DNA of 7,056 nucleotides from an uncultured Gardnerella sp. (GCA_947292085.1 CAMYPN010000046.1:1-7056); one strand, 5' to 3'. Positions 1 to 7,056 are shown, counted from the stretch's first letter. The notes: generated by a model not told the origin, from the letters alone. Made by a program: numbers and translations.

Positions 1-946
<946 letters not shown>

Positions 947-951
947 TATTG

Positions 952-956
952 CCTCT
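952..956 (-). promoter_or_regulatory. Ribosome binding site of aroQ
   Basis: On the minus strand AGAGG lies 5 bases before the ATG at 946. It supports the short aroQ start over the longer frame that begins at 1051 inside aroKB. Confidence 0.6.
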
Positions 957-965
957 AAATATTGA

Positions 966-2804
966 TTAATTTTGCTTATAAACTCGTCTAAAAGCTTCCT
1001 GAACTGCTTCAATAGGCGGATTATCGAGATGAATAGGATTTGAAATACCATCCAAAATTACAAAACGTAACATATTTCCGCGCGCTTTTTTGTCTCGATG
1101 CATGAGATTAAGAACACGCTCAAACGCACTTTCACAATCCCCACCGCCGTTCCAAGATATTGGCAATCCAAGAGATTTCAAAAGCGAACGATGGTACGTA
1201 ACATCTTCAGCATCCAAATATCCCAAAATTTGCGCAAGTTCAGCCGCAAAAACCATTCCAACAGCAACCGCGTTTCCATGACGCCAACGGAAATGTTCAA
1301 TCTGCTCAATCGCGTGCCCTAAAGTATGCCCGTAATTCAAAAACTCGCGCAAACCCTGCTCTTTTAAGTCATTAGAAACGTGATACGCTTTTACTCTAAC
1401 TGTGCGCTCAATAAGTTCTACTAACAGATTGTGAAGCTCTTCACAATTTTCTAACAGATCTCCATTAAATTTACGCAATAATTCAGCATTATGAGCGTCA
1501 CTAAGTAGTTTTAATATTTCGCAATCGCGAATAAATCCAGATTTTGCAACCTCTCCCAAGCCTTCAATCAAAATATCATTAGGAAGAGTTGCAAGCGTAG
1601 AAGTGTCAGCTAAGACTCCCGCTGGAGTGTAAAAACTACCAACCAGATTCTTGCCAGCATCAGTATTAATACCAGTTTTTCCGCCTGTAGAAGCATCAAC
1701 CATAGCTAAAAGTGAAGTAGGACAATTCACATATCGAATACCGCGCATCCAAGTTGCGGCAACAAAACCAGCCAAATCTGTTGCAGCGCCGCCACCTAAT
1801 CCAACAATCGCGTCGGAACGAGTAAAACCAGCTTCTGCCAAATTAGCCCATAATCCGCTTGCAACTTTAATAGTTTTTCCAGCTTCCGCGTCTGGAATTA
1901 TCATGTCGAAAACTTCGTATCCAGATTGACGCAGAATAGTTCTAGCTTTATCACTGTGTCTCTGCACTGGTTGAGTATGAACTAACGCCACTCTAACAGG
2001 CTTTTCACCCAGAATTTGCGGCAAAAGCTGCATAACTCCGTCGCCAATTCGCACATCATACGGCTCTATACCTTCTCCTGTAACATGCACAATATGTTGC
2101 ATAATCATGCTCCTAACTTTTTCAGCAGCCATATGCGGAGTTGCACCATGAACTCGAACGTAACTATTGGCTAATAATCTAAATATTGGATCTCTTTGCT
2201 CATACAATTTATTCCAACGTTCGGCACCATTTTTGCCCTGTAACATTGGTCTATTATTGTTCCAAGATATACGTTCTATTGCTTCTGCTTCAGAAACTTG
2301 CAGGTAAATTATGCAGCCGCCACGCTTAGCGTAATTTTGTAAAACTTTCTTTGTGATTTCGTTTATTGGAGCACCGCCTCCCAAAGAAAGTATTCCACCT
2401 TTTACATCAAAATTTTGAATATTTTCGTCACTTTTCTCAAAACTAAATTCCGTTCCACGCAACGCGTCAACAAAACTCTCGCCTTCTACAAGCGCGCGCA
2501 CAATTCTAGCTTCAATATCTCTAAATGCTTTTTGGCCTCGATTATTGAAATAGTTTGAAATAGACGTACCAATAGTCTGTTCAATAATTTCGTCACTATC
2601 AGCGAAAGGAACTTGCATAATTTTTGCAGTTTCACTACCTACGCGAGTTTTACCAGCAGCAGGCATGCCAATAATTACAGCTATAGGACCAGATTTAGCG
2701 ATACTACATTCCGAAATATCACATTCCGAAATACTATCTTCTTCACCGCTATCGTCAGAGAATTTTGTGAAATTATCGCCGAACGGACGATTTTCTTCCA
2801 TCAC
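966..2804 (-). CDS. aroKB: Fused shikimate kinase / 3-dehydroquinate synthase
   Basis: This 612-residue bifunctional cytoplasmic enzyme combines shikimate phosphorylation with conversion of DAHP to 3-dehydroquinate. Residues 1-38 are an acidic, serine-rich extension. Residues ~40-236 are AroK: P-loop GMPAAGKT (46-53), shikimate-binding DSD (69-71), FRDIE (94-98), GGG (142-144) and lid Arg185 in NNNRPML. Residues ~246-610 are AroB: PDAEAGK, the NAD-binding GLGGGAATD (335-343), [19 protein letters not shown], and the probable metal ligands Glu418 (GEVAK), His493 (NYGHTLGH) and His509 (RHGN). Both halves look catalytically intact. Start is GTG at 2804 or ATG at 2801; AAGGA overlapping the aroC stop fits GTG better (8 bases against 11). 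Only 11 bases separate it from aroC, suggesting translational coupling. The fusion is known in Bifidobacteriaceae. Confidence 0.97.
   Translation of the reverse strand: MMEENRPFGDNFTKFSDDSGEEDSISECDISECSIAKSGPIAVIIGMPAAGKTRVGSETAKIMQVPFADSDEIIEQTIGTSISNYFNNRGQKAFRDIEARIVRALVEGESFVDALRGTEFSFEKSDENIQNFDVKGGILSLGGGAPINEITKKVLQNYAKRGGCIIYLQVSEAEAIERISWNNNRPMLQGKNGAERWNKLYEQRDPIFRLLANSYVRVHGATPHMAAEKVRSMIMQHIVHVTGEGIEPYDVRIGDGVMQLLPQILGEKPVRVALVHTQPVQRHSDKARTILRQSGYEVFDMIIPDAEAGKTIKVASGLWANLAEAGFTRSDAIVGLGGGAATDLAGFVAATWMRGIRYVNCPTSLLAMVDASTGGKTGINTDAGKNLVGSFYTPAGVLADTSTLATLPNDILIEGLGEVAKSGFIRDCEILKLLSDAHNAELLRKFNGDLLENCEELHNLLVELIERTVRVKAYHVSNDLKEQGLREFLNYGHTLGHAIEQIEHFRWRHGNAVAVGMVFAAELAQILGYLDAEDVTYHRSLLKSLGLPISWNGGGDCESAFERVLNLMHRDKKARGNMLRFVILDGISNPIHLDNPPIEAVQEAFRRVYKQN
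1428..1447. repeat. 20-bp perfect inverted repeat inside the aroB part of aroKB
   Basis: The plus strand reads ATTGTGAAG, CT, CTTCACAAT: two perfect 9-bp arms around 2 bases. It is flanked by two exact copies of CTAACAGAT (1421-1429 and 1451-1459) set 30 bases apart. In the protein this is the leucine-rich region near residues 449-463, with two Leu-Leu pairs. The repeat is certain; a role is not. Confidence 0.7.
2706..2735. repeat. 15-bp tandem duplication in the N-terminal extension of aroKB
   Basis: Two adjacent 15-base units begin with the same 13 bases, ACATTCCGAAATA, and differ only at the end (TC against CT). On the coding strand they give two pentapeptides, SECDI and SECSI, in the acidic extension before the kinase P-loop. 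The frame is kept, as expected for a slippage duplication in a tolerant linker. Confidence 0.85.
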
Positions 2805-2812
2805 AACTCACA

Positions 2813-2817
2813 TCCTT
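2813..2817 (-). promoter_or_regulatory. Ribosome binding site of aroKB, overlapping the aroC stop
   Basis: Minus-strand AAGGA shares bases with the TAA stop of aroC (2816-2818). It lies 8 bases before GTG 2804 and 11 before ATG 2801, so it favours the GTG start. Ribosomes finishing aroC would arrive directly on it. Confidence 0.55.
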
Positions 2818-4003
2818 AACGCATATGTTCCGGCCATGAATCTACATAGCTGCGAGCGTTACGTCTAATTTCTTCCACGGAATCTCCGCCGAATTTCTCT
2901 AACGAATATTGGGCTAAAGTAAGTCTAAGCATTGCTTCAACAACAATAGATGCGGCTGGAACTGCATTAGAATCTGAACGCTGGTTGATTGCTTGCGCCT
3001 CTAATCCCGATGAAATATCTACTGTTCTTAAAGCGCGAGGAATCGATGGTATTGGCTTCATTGCTGCGCGCACGCGAATAATTTCGCCATTCGACATTCC
3101 GCCTTCGATTCCGCCTGCTCTGTTAGTAGCTCTAACAATATGCCCAAACTCGTTCATAATAATTTCATCATGAGCTTGAGAACCTAAACGATCAGCTTCA
3201 GCAAAACCATCACCAATTTCTACACCTTTAATTGCCTGAATGCTCATAACATTCCCTGCAATTGCTGCATCTAATCGCCTATCTGCTTCCACATATGTGC
3301 CGACTCCTGCAGGCATTCCGTAAGCTAACGCTTCAACTACTCCACCCAAAGTGTCTGTAACATCTTTAGCTTCGTTAATTTTTGATACCATTCGCAACTC
3401 AGCTTTTTTATCAAGCGTTCTTACTGGCGAATTATCTAAAGCAAATACATCATCCGGAGTTGGTAGCGGAACTTCACCACTTACGTACTCTCCGCCAATT
3501 CCAATTACATGAGCCACAGTTCTAACGTTCAATGCTTGTTCCAAAAACTGTGCTGCTACAGCCCCTAAAGCTACTCTCGCAGCAGTTTCTCTAGCACTAG
3601 AACGCTCAAGTACTTCGCGAATATCATCAAAAGCATATTTTCTCATTCCTGTTAAGTCTGCATGACCAGGACGAGGTCTAGAAAGCGGAGCATTTCTTCC
3701 TTCTGCTTCAATTTCTTTCTGCACAGGTTCTGTGCTCATAACTTCTTTCCATTTTGGCCATTCTGAATTTGCTATTTCTATAGCAATAGGCGACCCAAGT
3801 GTTATGCCGTGTCTTATCCCAGTAAGCACACGCACTTTATCTTCTTCGAACTTCATGCGCATTCCACGCCCGTAACCTAAACGACGACGAGCAAGCGCAT
3901 CACTAATATCTTTGCTAGTTAAATGAATACCGGAAGGAATGCCTTCAATCATCGCTATTAATGATTCCCCGTGCGATTCACCCGCAGTCTGCCACCTAAG
4001 CAT
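2816..4003 (-). CDS. aroC: Chorismate synthase
   Basis: AroC converts 5-enolpyruvylshikimate 3-phosphate to chorismate, the last shared step of aromatic biosynthesis, using reduced FMN. The 395-residue length is normal for actinobacteria. All family signatures are visible: GESHGESL (8-15) with His11, RRRLGYGRG (39-47), RPRPGHADL (109-117) with the second conserved His114, [14 protein letters not shown] (134-147), [12 protein letters not shown] (295-306), and [17 protein letters not shown] (342-358). Start is ATG at 4003, with GGAG (4010-4013) 6 bases upstream. It is the first gene of the leftward aroC-aroKB-aroQ-pyrG cluster and is divergent from the prepilin peptidase. A candidate promoter and an 11-bp repeat array lie upstream. 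No truncation or frameshift is seen. Confidence 0.98.
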   Translation of the reverse strand: MLRWQTAGESHGESLIAMIEGIPSGIHLTSKDISDALARRRLGYGRGMRMKFEEDKVRVLTGIRHGITLGSPIAIEIANSEWPKWKEVMSTEPVQKEIEAEGRNAPLSRPRPGHADLTGMRKYAFDDIREVLERSSARETAARVALGAVAAQFLEQALNVRTVAHVIGIGGEYVSGEVPLPTPDDVFALDNSPVRTLDKKAELRMVSKINEAKDVTDTLGGVVEALAYGMPAGVGTYVEADRRLDAAIAGNVMSIQAIKGVEIGDGFAEADRLGSQAHDEIIMNEFGHIVRATNRAGGIEGGMSNGEIIRVRAAMKPIPSIPRALRTVDISSGLEAQAINQRSDSNAVPAASIVVEAMLRLTLAQYSLEKFGGDSVEEIRRNARSYVDSWPEHMR

Positions 4004-4081
4004 ACCTCACTCCATTCACTCGTTAAAAACTTACAATTAAACTATTCTTTCTTACACTTATTTTTAGCTTATAGTTTTAAC

Positions 4082-4110
4082 ATTTTACAGTTGTGCCAGT
4101 ATTGCGCCAA
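4082..4110 (-). promoter_or_regulatory. Candidate promoter for the aroC operon
   Basis: On the minus strand TTGGCG (4105-4110) is followed after 17 bases by TAAAAT (4082-4087), matching the sigma-70-type boxes at 4 of 6 and 5 of 6 positions. Transcription would start about 70 bases before aroC. The -35 box and most of the spacer lie within the 11-bp repeats at 4091-4123. This was found by eye in AT-rich DNA, so it is a prediction only. Confidence 0.4.
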
Positions 4111-4123
4111 TATTGTGACAGTA
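4091..4123. repeat. Three tandem 11-bp repeats between aroC and the prepilin peptidase gene
   Basis: The plus strand carries TTGTGCCAGTA (4091-4101), TTGCGCCAATA (4102-4112) and TTGTGACAGTA (4113-4123). Units 1 and 3 agree at 10 of 11 positions, 1 and 2 at 9 of 11. A degenerate part-unit, ATTTTACAGT, lies just left (4082-4091). The junction of units 2 and 3 forms the palindrome CAATATTG (4108-4115). A period of 11 bp is about one helical turn, so a protein could bind each unit on the same face of the DNA. The repeats are clear; the operator role is inferred. Confidence 0.8.
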
Positions 4124-4186
4124 TTTTGGAAAGTTATTCTATTTTTTACTAGATTTCATTTACAAAATAGCCTGTATCCACAATGC

Positions 4187-4204
4187 TTAATAAATATTGA
4201 TTAA
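4187..4204. repeat. 18-bp near-perfect palindrome upstream of the prepilin peptidase gene
   Basis: TTAATAAATATTGATTAA pairs at 8 of 9 positions about its centre, the mismatch being A4192 against G4199. It overlaps the predicted -35 box at 4197-4202. Its right-hand 14 bases recur exactly at 956-969. Such a site could be an operator, but AT-rich palindromes also arise by chance. Confidence 0.6.
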
Positions 4205-4224
4205 CTCAAAAAGCTAATTACGAT
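4197..4224 (+). promoter_or_regulatory. Candidate promoter for the prepilin peptidase gene, possibly leaderless
   Basis: TTGATT (4197-4202), a 16-base spacer and TACGAT (4219-4224) each match the consensus at 4 of 6 positions. The -10 box ends 7 bases before the ATG at 4232, so RNA would begin at or next to the start codon. No Shine-Dalgarno sequence precedes this ATG, which fits a leaderless message. Confidence 0.35.
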
Positions 4225-4231
4225 ACTTAGC

Positions 4232-4801
4232 ATGATAAATTCTTTACTTATTCCTAATTGGCTTTACGAGGCAATTGTTTTTGCTGCAACGCTTAGTCCG
4301 ACGCTTGTTGGCTCAATATTTTTATGCGCAAGTGATTTCAAAAGTCGCATGATACCACGCATGTGGGTACTCGCTACCTTATTTACACAATCGTTGTCAA
4401 CTGCTCTGTACGTATCTGTTACGTATTTTATAAAACAAAATTTCTCAATACACTCTTGTTTTAACCCACTGCTTATGGGTTGGTTTTGCTGCTTTTTGAC
4501 AGCATTATTGTACGAAATTTTGAGATTATGTGCTGGGAAAAATGCTTTAGGATTTGGCGACGTAACTTGCGCTATTATGCTTTCTCAAGCAGTAGGATTT
4601 TTTGGATTATATGCTTATGCACTTTGGTTTGCTTTAACAGGATTAGTTGGATTAGTGTGTGTAGTTTTGTGGCAACTAATTTATGTTCGCATACTTAAGA
4701 AAAATAGCGCACGAAATCATAAACTGTACGATACTCGCATGCCGTTTGTGCCAGTATTAACGATATCTGCAATATTAGCTACGCTGTTTTGCTGGTACTA
4801 G
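4232..4801 (+). CDS. A24-family prepilin peptidase (TadV/CpaA-like)
   Basis: This looks like a membrane aspartyl protease that removes the short leader of type IV or Flp/Tad-type prepilins at the cytoplasmic face. The 189-residue product is hydrophobic, with about six membrane segments (roughly 12-33, 45-66, 78-100, 111-130, 131-152, 172-188). The two catalytic aspartates are visible: Asp35 in SDFKSRMIPRM, and Asp110 in the diagnostic GxGD motif (GFGD, 107-110). RMPFVPVL (169-176) fits the conserved late PF motif. It lacks the N-terminal methyltransferase domain of PilD and so is closest to TadV/CpaA. No in-frame start lies between ATG 4232 and the stop at 4202-4204, and no ribosome site is seen. 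No pilin, ATPase or secretin gene is nearby, so its substrate is encoded elsewhere. It may be the tadV of a distant Tad locus, which I cannot confirm here. Confidence 0.88.
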   Translation: MINSLLIPNWLYEAIVFAATLSPTLVGSIFLCASDFKSRMIPRMWVLATLFTQSLSTALYVSVTYFIKQNFSIHSCFNPLLMGWFCCFLTALLYEILRLCAGKNALGFGDVTCAIMLSQAVGFFGLYAYALWFALTGLVGLVCVVLWQLIYVRILKKNSARNHKLYDTRMPFVPVLTISAILATLFCWY

Positions 4802-4802
4802 A

Positions 4803-4827
4803 GATTAAATATCAGATATTAAAATCT
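4803..4827. terminator. Weak AT-rich hairpin between convergent genes, possible bidirectional terminator
   Basis: Between the peptidase stop and the mltG stop lies AATATC-A-GATATT (4808-4820), a perfect 6-bp inverted repeat. It is extended by an outer AGATT/AATCT pairing with a small bulge. The position suits a shared terminator, but the stem is nearly all A-T and no clean T-run follows, so the call is weak. Confidence 0.25.
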
Positions 4828-4844
4828 AACAGAAAATCTAACAG
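4821..4844. repeat. Perfect 12-bp tandem duplication between prepilin peptidase and mltG
   Basis: AAAATCTAACAG occurs twice in a row without mismatch, in the 54 bases separating the convergent stop codons. It is probably a recent slippage duplication in non-coding DNA. Confidence 0.85.
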
Positions 4845-4855
4845 AATGAAAGAGT

Positions 4856-6031
4856 TTAATTAGCGTTCGCGTTTGAACGCTTATACTCGTCACGGAATTT
4901 CAAAAACTCTTGCATATCTGCAGTAAACTTTGTTTCTCCAGTTTTTAAGTTCGTGGTAACGAAATAAATCCACGGCCCATCTTGAGGTTTAAGCGTTGCC
5001 ATAAGAGCATTATCACCTGGGGTGTTAATAGGAGTAGGAGGCAAGCCCTTGTGAATACGCGTATTGTAAATATTATTAGGATCGTCAAGCATTGCCTGCG
5101 TGAGTTTAATCGGCTCTACTCCAGCGCCGTAACCAATTGTTGAATCCATTCCTAGTGGCATATCTTGAGATAAGCGGTTTAATATTACTCGCACAACTTT
5201 CCCATAATACTCACTACTATTTACTTCTGCTTCCGCAATAGAGGCAATTATCAACGACTTCTCACGATTCTCGCCTTTTGGAATACCAAGAGAGTCAAGC
5301 TTAGCTATTCGTTTTTTCACCATGTTTGATAGAATTTCTTCCGCACTTTTCATGGATTTTACATTGTAAACTCCTGGCTCAAACCACGCTTCGAAACTTC
5401 CGTTAGCTTCAGGAGGCAGAATTCCAGCTCCCTTATTGTCTATAATTGCTTTGAATTTATCGAAACTAATATTTGATAATGCGGATGCTCTATGAATAAT
5501 ATCAGCCGCCTTTTCTCCTGCTTTAACTTCTAAGAATCCCTGAGCTTTAGTGCGGTCTGAAAGAATATCAACAACGTCCATAGACGACATGTGTTTTTTA
5601 AGCTTGTAAATTCCAGGATAAAGAATCTTATTGTTTGAAGAAACTGTTGTAGCAAAATTGGATTGTGATTTAACTACTTGCGCTTTTACAAGATTTGCAC
5701 CAACCTTCATAGCGCCTTCGCCTGGGTTTACAACAAATTCTACAGAACCAAATCCTGGACCCGGCCAATCTTCCGAAATAGAAGAGTCTTGAGCAGAACG
5801 AAAGTAACGTACGACACTATACCCTGCGTAGGTAAAAAGCGTTAATAATATAACAATAACAACAGTTAAAGTTATAATTATAGAACGCTTTCTGCTTTTT
5901 GCAACGCGCTGTTTATGTAATTCACGACGAGATTTAGGAGGTTTTGGCGGAACATCTTCATGCGAAGAATCTTTTTCATGCTCACTCCAGTGAGTATGGC
6001 GCTCAAAAAATTCGTCAAAATCTTCAGACAC
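4856..6031 (-). CDS. mltG: Endolytic murein transglycosylase MltG (YceG-like)
   Basis: MltG cuts nascent peptidoglycan strands within the glycan chain and is thought to release or end new strands at the membrane. The 391-residue protein has a cytoplasmic tail (1-49) that is acidic then basic, one membrane segment (about 50-72, with IIITLTVVIVILLTLF) and an extracellular YceG domain. The catalytic glutamate is Glu267 in ASIAEAE, equivalent to Glu218 of E. coli MltG. Other family blocks are VILNRL (282-287), MDSTIGYG (295-302), YNTRIHKGLPPTPINTPG (322-339) and TGETKFTADMQEF (364-376). The start is GTG at 6031, supported by AAAGGGAG (6038-6045) 6 bases upstream. It lies 88 bases after ruvX on the same strand and ends convergent with the prepilin peptidase. 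It looks intact. Confidence 0.95.
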   Translation of the reverse strand: MSEDFDEFFERHTHWSEHEKDSSHEDVPPKPPKSRRELHKQRVAKSRKRSIIITLTVVIVILLTLFTYAGYSVVRYFRSAQDSSISEDWPGPGFGSVEFVVNPGEGAMKVGANLVKAQVVKSQSNFATTVSSNNKILYPGIYKLKKHMSSMDVVDILSDRTKAQGFLEVKAGEKAADIIHRASALSNISFDKFKAIIDNKGAGILPPEANGSFEAWFEPGVYNVKSMKSAEEILSNMVKKRIAKLDSLGIPKGENREKSLIIASIAEAEVNSSEYYGKVVRVILNRLSQDMPLGMDSTIGYGAGVEPIKLTQAMLDDPNNIYNTRIHKGLPPTPINTPGDNALMATLKPQDGPWIYFVTTNLKTGETKFTADMQEFLKFRDEYKRSNANAN

Positions 6032-6037
6032 TCAAAA

Positions 6038-6045
6038 CTCCCTTT
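6038..6045 (-). promoter_or_regulatory. Strong ribosome binding site of mltG, deciding a GTG start
   Basis: Minus-strand AAAGGGAG lies 6 bases before GTG 6031. It is the best Shine-Dalgarno match I found in the window and fixes the mltG start despite the non-ATG codon. Confidence 0.7.
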
Positions 6046-6119
6046 TATTACGCTCTCTCAACAACTATTAATATTCAAATTAGACTATGATTGCAGCAAC
6101 ATTTTGCAGTTAAACTAAA

Positions 6120-6629
6120 CTAGTCAACCTCACTGTTACTACTATCAACTGCGCCATATTTTGCAGCACGAGAATCAATTGTATGCGCATCTAGCGCAGA
6201 CTGCAAAATAAGAACCGCCGACTGCTGATCTATCATAGGACGATGTTGACGAGTTGAAAAATCAGCCTGAGACAACTGTCTATGCGCACTTACAGTAGTT
6301 AAACGCTCATCTTTCCAAGCTACTTCCGGAACGTCTGGAAGCATCCAATCATCTTCGTCACATAACACTTGCATACGTTTTAGAAGATTTTTACCCCAGC
6401 GTAACGCTTTTTTAGCAGATTTTCCTTCTGTGCCGTCAAGCTGTAGTGGCAAACCTATGATTACGCGAGTAACATTCTCATCTTCGATAATATTTATAAC
6501 ATCATCGATTGCTTGGAAATAATCTCCAAAAACTTGTATATTCCCTATCGGGTGTGCAAAAGTAAGCTCAGGGTCGGAAAGCGCAAGACCGACCCTGGCA
6601 TTACCTAAATCAATACCGAGCCAAACCAT
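6120..6629 (-). CDS. ruvX: RuvX/YqgF-type RNase H-like nuclease (pre-16S rRNA nuclease, putative Holliday junction resolvase)
   Basis: YqgF family proteins have an RNase H-like fold. In E. coli the protein is implicated in maturing the 5' end of 16S rRNA; the older name reflects a predicted Holliday junction resolvase activity. The 169-residue product shows the three acidic blocks: GIDLGNARVGLALSDP (5-20) with Asp7, DERLTT (107-112) with Asp107, and IDQQSA (133-138) with Asp134. The family's IIGLPLQLDGTEGKSA lies at 57-72. It is longer than the E. coli protein (138 residues), with an insert around 88-102 and an acidic C-terminal tail, as often in actinobacteria. Start is ATG at 6629, with only a weak AGAG 7 bases upstream. 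It lies 64 bases after alaS and 88 before mltG, a conserved neighbourhood that suggests one operon. Confidence 0.95.
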   Translation of the reverse strand: MVWLGIDLGNARVGLALSDPELTFAHPIGNIQVFGDYFQAIDDVINIIEDENVTRVIIGLPLQLDGTEGKSAKKALRWGKNLLKRMQVLCDEDDWMLPDVPEVAWKDERLTTVSAHRQLSQADFSTRQHRPMIDQQSAVLILQSALDAHTIDSRAAKYGAVDSSNSEVD

Positions 6630-6634
6630 ATGAA

Positions 6635-6665
6635 AACTCTAACTTATCAATTCGGCTCGAGAGTT
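6635..6665. repeat. Inverted repeat covering the ruvX ribosome binding site
   Basis: AACTCT (6635-6640) and AGAGTT (6660-6665) are perfect 6-bp complements around 19 bases. In the minus-strand RNA the 3' arm contains the AGAG in front of ruvX, so pairing would hide it. The stem is short and mostly A-U, so a regulatory role is speculative. Confidence 0.4.
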
Positions 6666-6681
6666 AAACATTTTAAACATT
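6664..6681. repeat. Perfect 9-bp tandem duplication between alaS and ruvX
   Basis: TTAAACATT occurs twice with no gap in the 64-base spacer between alaS and ruvX. No function is apparent. Confidence 0.75.
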
Positions 6682-6693
6682 TAACCTTTGGGC

Positions 6694-7056
6694 TTATAGC
6701 TTCGAAACTTCGGCTTTCACTGCTTCTAATGCTTCATCAAGCTTAGAAGCATCAACACCGCCGCCCTGAGCAAAGTCTGGCTTACCGCCGCCGCCACCGC
6801 CAAGAACCTTGGAAGCTACGCGAACAATATCACCAGCTTTAGCTCCAAGACCGCGAGCAGCTTCGTTTGTTGCAACTGCAACCATTGGCTTATCATCTTC
6901 ATTTACGCCAATTAACGCAACTACTGCAGGTGCTTCCTCACCTAGGCGAGAACGTACGTCAAGTACAGTCTTACGAAGCGTTTCGAAAGATCCGAAGTTA
7001 CCAACATTCTTTGCAGCCAACTTTACGCTGCCGGAAGTTGCTTTTGCAGCCTCAAT
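6694..7056 (-). CDS. alaS: Alanyl-tRNA synthetase, C-terminal 120 residues (5' end off the window)
   Basis: AlaS charges tRNA-Ala with alanine in the cytoplasm. Only the C-terminal region (C-Ala/DHHA1-type) is present. It is open to the right edge, where my translation reads [19 protein letters not shown]. Its hallmark is the glycine-rich [15 protein letters not shown] near the end (residues ~90-104 of the fragment), matching the GGGGGRPxxAQ stretch of AlaS proteins. An internal TTG at 7020 is not a start, because the frame continues upstream without a stop and remains AlaS-like. The catalytic and editing domains lie beyond the window. It is the upstream neighbour of ruvX and mltG on the same strand. 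Identification rests on this terminal motif and the gene order. Confidence 0.93.
   Translation of the reverse strand: MEAAKATSGSVKLAAKNVGNFGSFETLRKTVLDVRSRLGEEAPAVVALIGVNEDDKPMVAVATNEAARGLGAKAGDIVRVASKVLGGGGGGKPDFAQGGGVDASKLDEALEAVKAEVSKL

Noticed and set aside
947..1051. Longer aroQ start at 1051, adding 35 residues
   Set aside because: The extra residues overlap the end of aroKB and do not resemble type II dehydroquinases; the ATG at 946 has a ribosome site and gives normal length.
1651..1929. Plus-strand 92-residue open frame inside aroKB (similar shadows at 730-969, 1090-1322, 2613-2868, 2985-3173 and 4480-4698)
   Set aside because: All lie within well-supported genes in another frame or on the other strand and show no recognisable protein features.
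4088..4110. Sigma-54 promoter, suggested by TGGCAC and TGGCGC on the minus strand
   Set aside because: The required downstream TTGC element at proper spacing is absent, and to my knowledge bifidobacteria lack sigma-54.
4091..4123. CRISPR array or plasmid-type replication iterons
   Set aside because: The 11-bp units are directly adjacent with no spacers, and no cas or rep gene is nearby.
3971..4204. Plus-strand 77-residue open frame covering the divergent spacer
   Set aside because: It begins inside aroC, has no ribosome site, resembles no family I know, and overlaps the repeats and promoter candidates; likely a chance frame.
6782..6803. GCC/CCG trinucleotide-like tract in alaS
   Set aside because: It encodes the conserved glycine run of AlaS and is explained by protein function.
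6694..7020. A separate 108-residue gene starting at TTG 7020
   Set aside because: The frame stays open to the window edge and carries the AlaS C-terminal glycine motif, so it is the end of alaS.

Overview
This AT-rich window comes from an actinobacterium, most likely a low-GC member of the Bifidobacteriaceae such as Gardnerella. Three things suggest this: the shikimate kinase and 3-dehydroquinate synthase are fused in one polypeptide (AroK-AroB), the type II dehydroquinase has actinobacterial active-site wording, and the gene order runs alaS, ruvX, mltG, aroC, aroKB, aroQ, pyrG. The species call is inference from remembered gene content, not from a search.

All genes but one are on the minus strand, so they read from right to left. 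From the right edge come the C-terminus of alanyl-tRNA synthetase (5' part off the window), ruvX (YqgF-type nuclease, implicated in pre-16S rRNA processing) and mltG (membrane-anchored endolytic murein transglycosylase). These three are plausibly one transcription unit. mltG ends tail to tail with the only plus-strand gene, a small A24-type prepilin peptidase of the TadV/CpaA kind (4232-4801).

The prepilin peptidase and aroC are divergent across 228 bases (4004-4231). This spacer holds the most interesting non-coding structure: three tandem 11-bp repeats (4091-4123) lying on a predicted aroC promoter, and an 18-bp near-perfect palindrome (4187-4204) lying on a predicted peptidase promoter that may give a leaderless mRNA. 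From aroC leftward, aroC, aroKB, aroQ and pyrG (truncated by the left edge) are tightly packed with gaps of 11, 19 and 62 bases and look like one operon.

Together aroB, aroQ, aroK and aroC supply four steps of the route from DAHP to chorismate. The shikimate dehydrogenase gene (aroE), DAHP synthase and EPSP synthase are not here. pyrG adds CTP synthesis. The window is mostly conserved core metabolism; I see no phage, IS element, CRISPR array, tRNA or rRNA, and no clear new system. The unusual items are the orphan prepilin peptidase, its divergent control region and several short tandem duplications.
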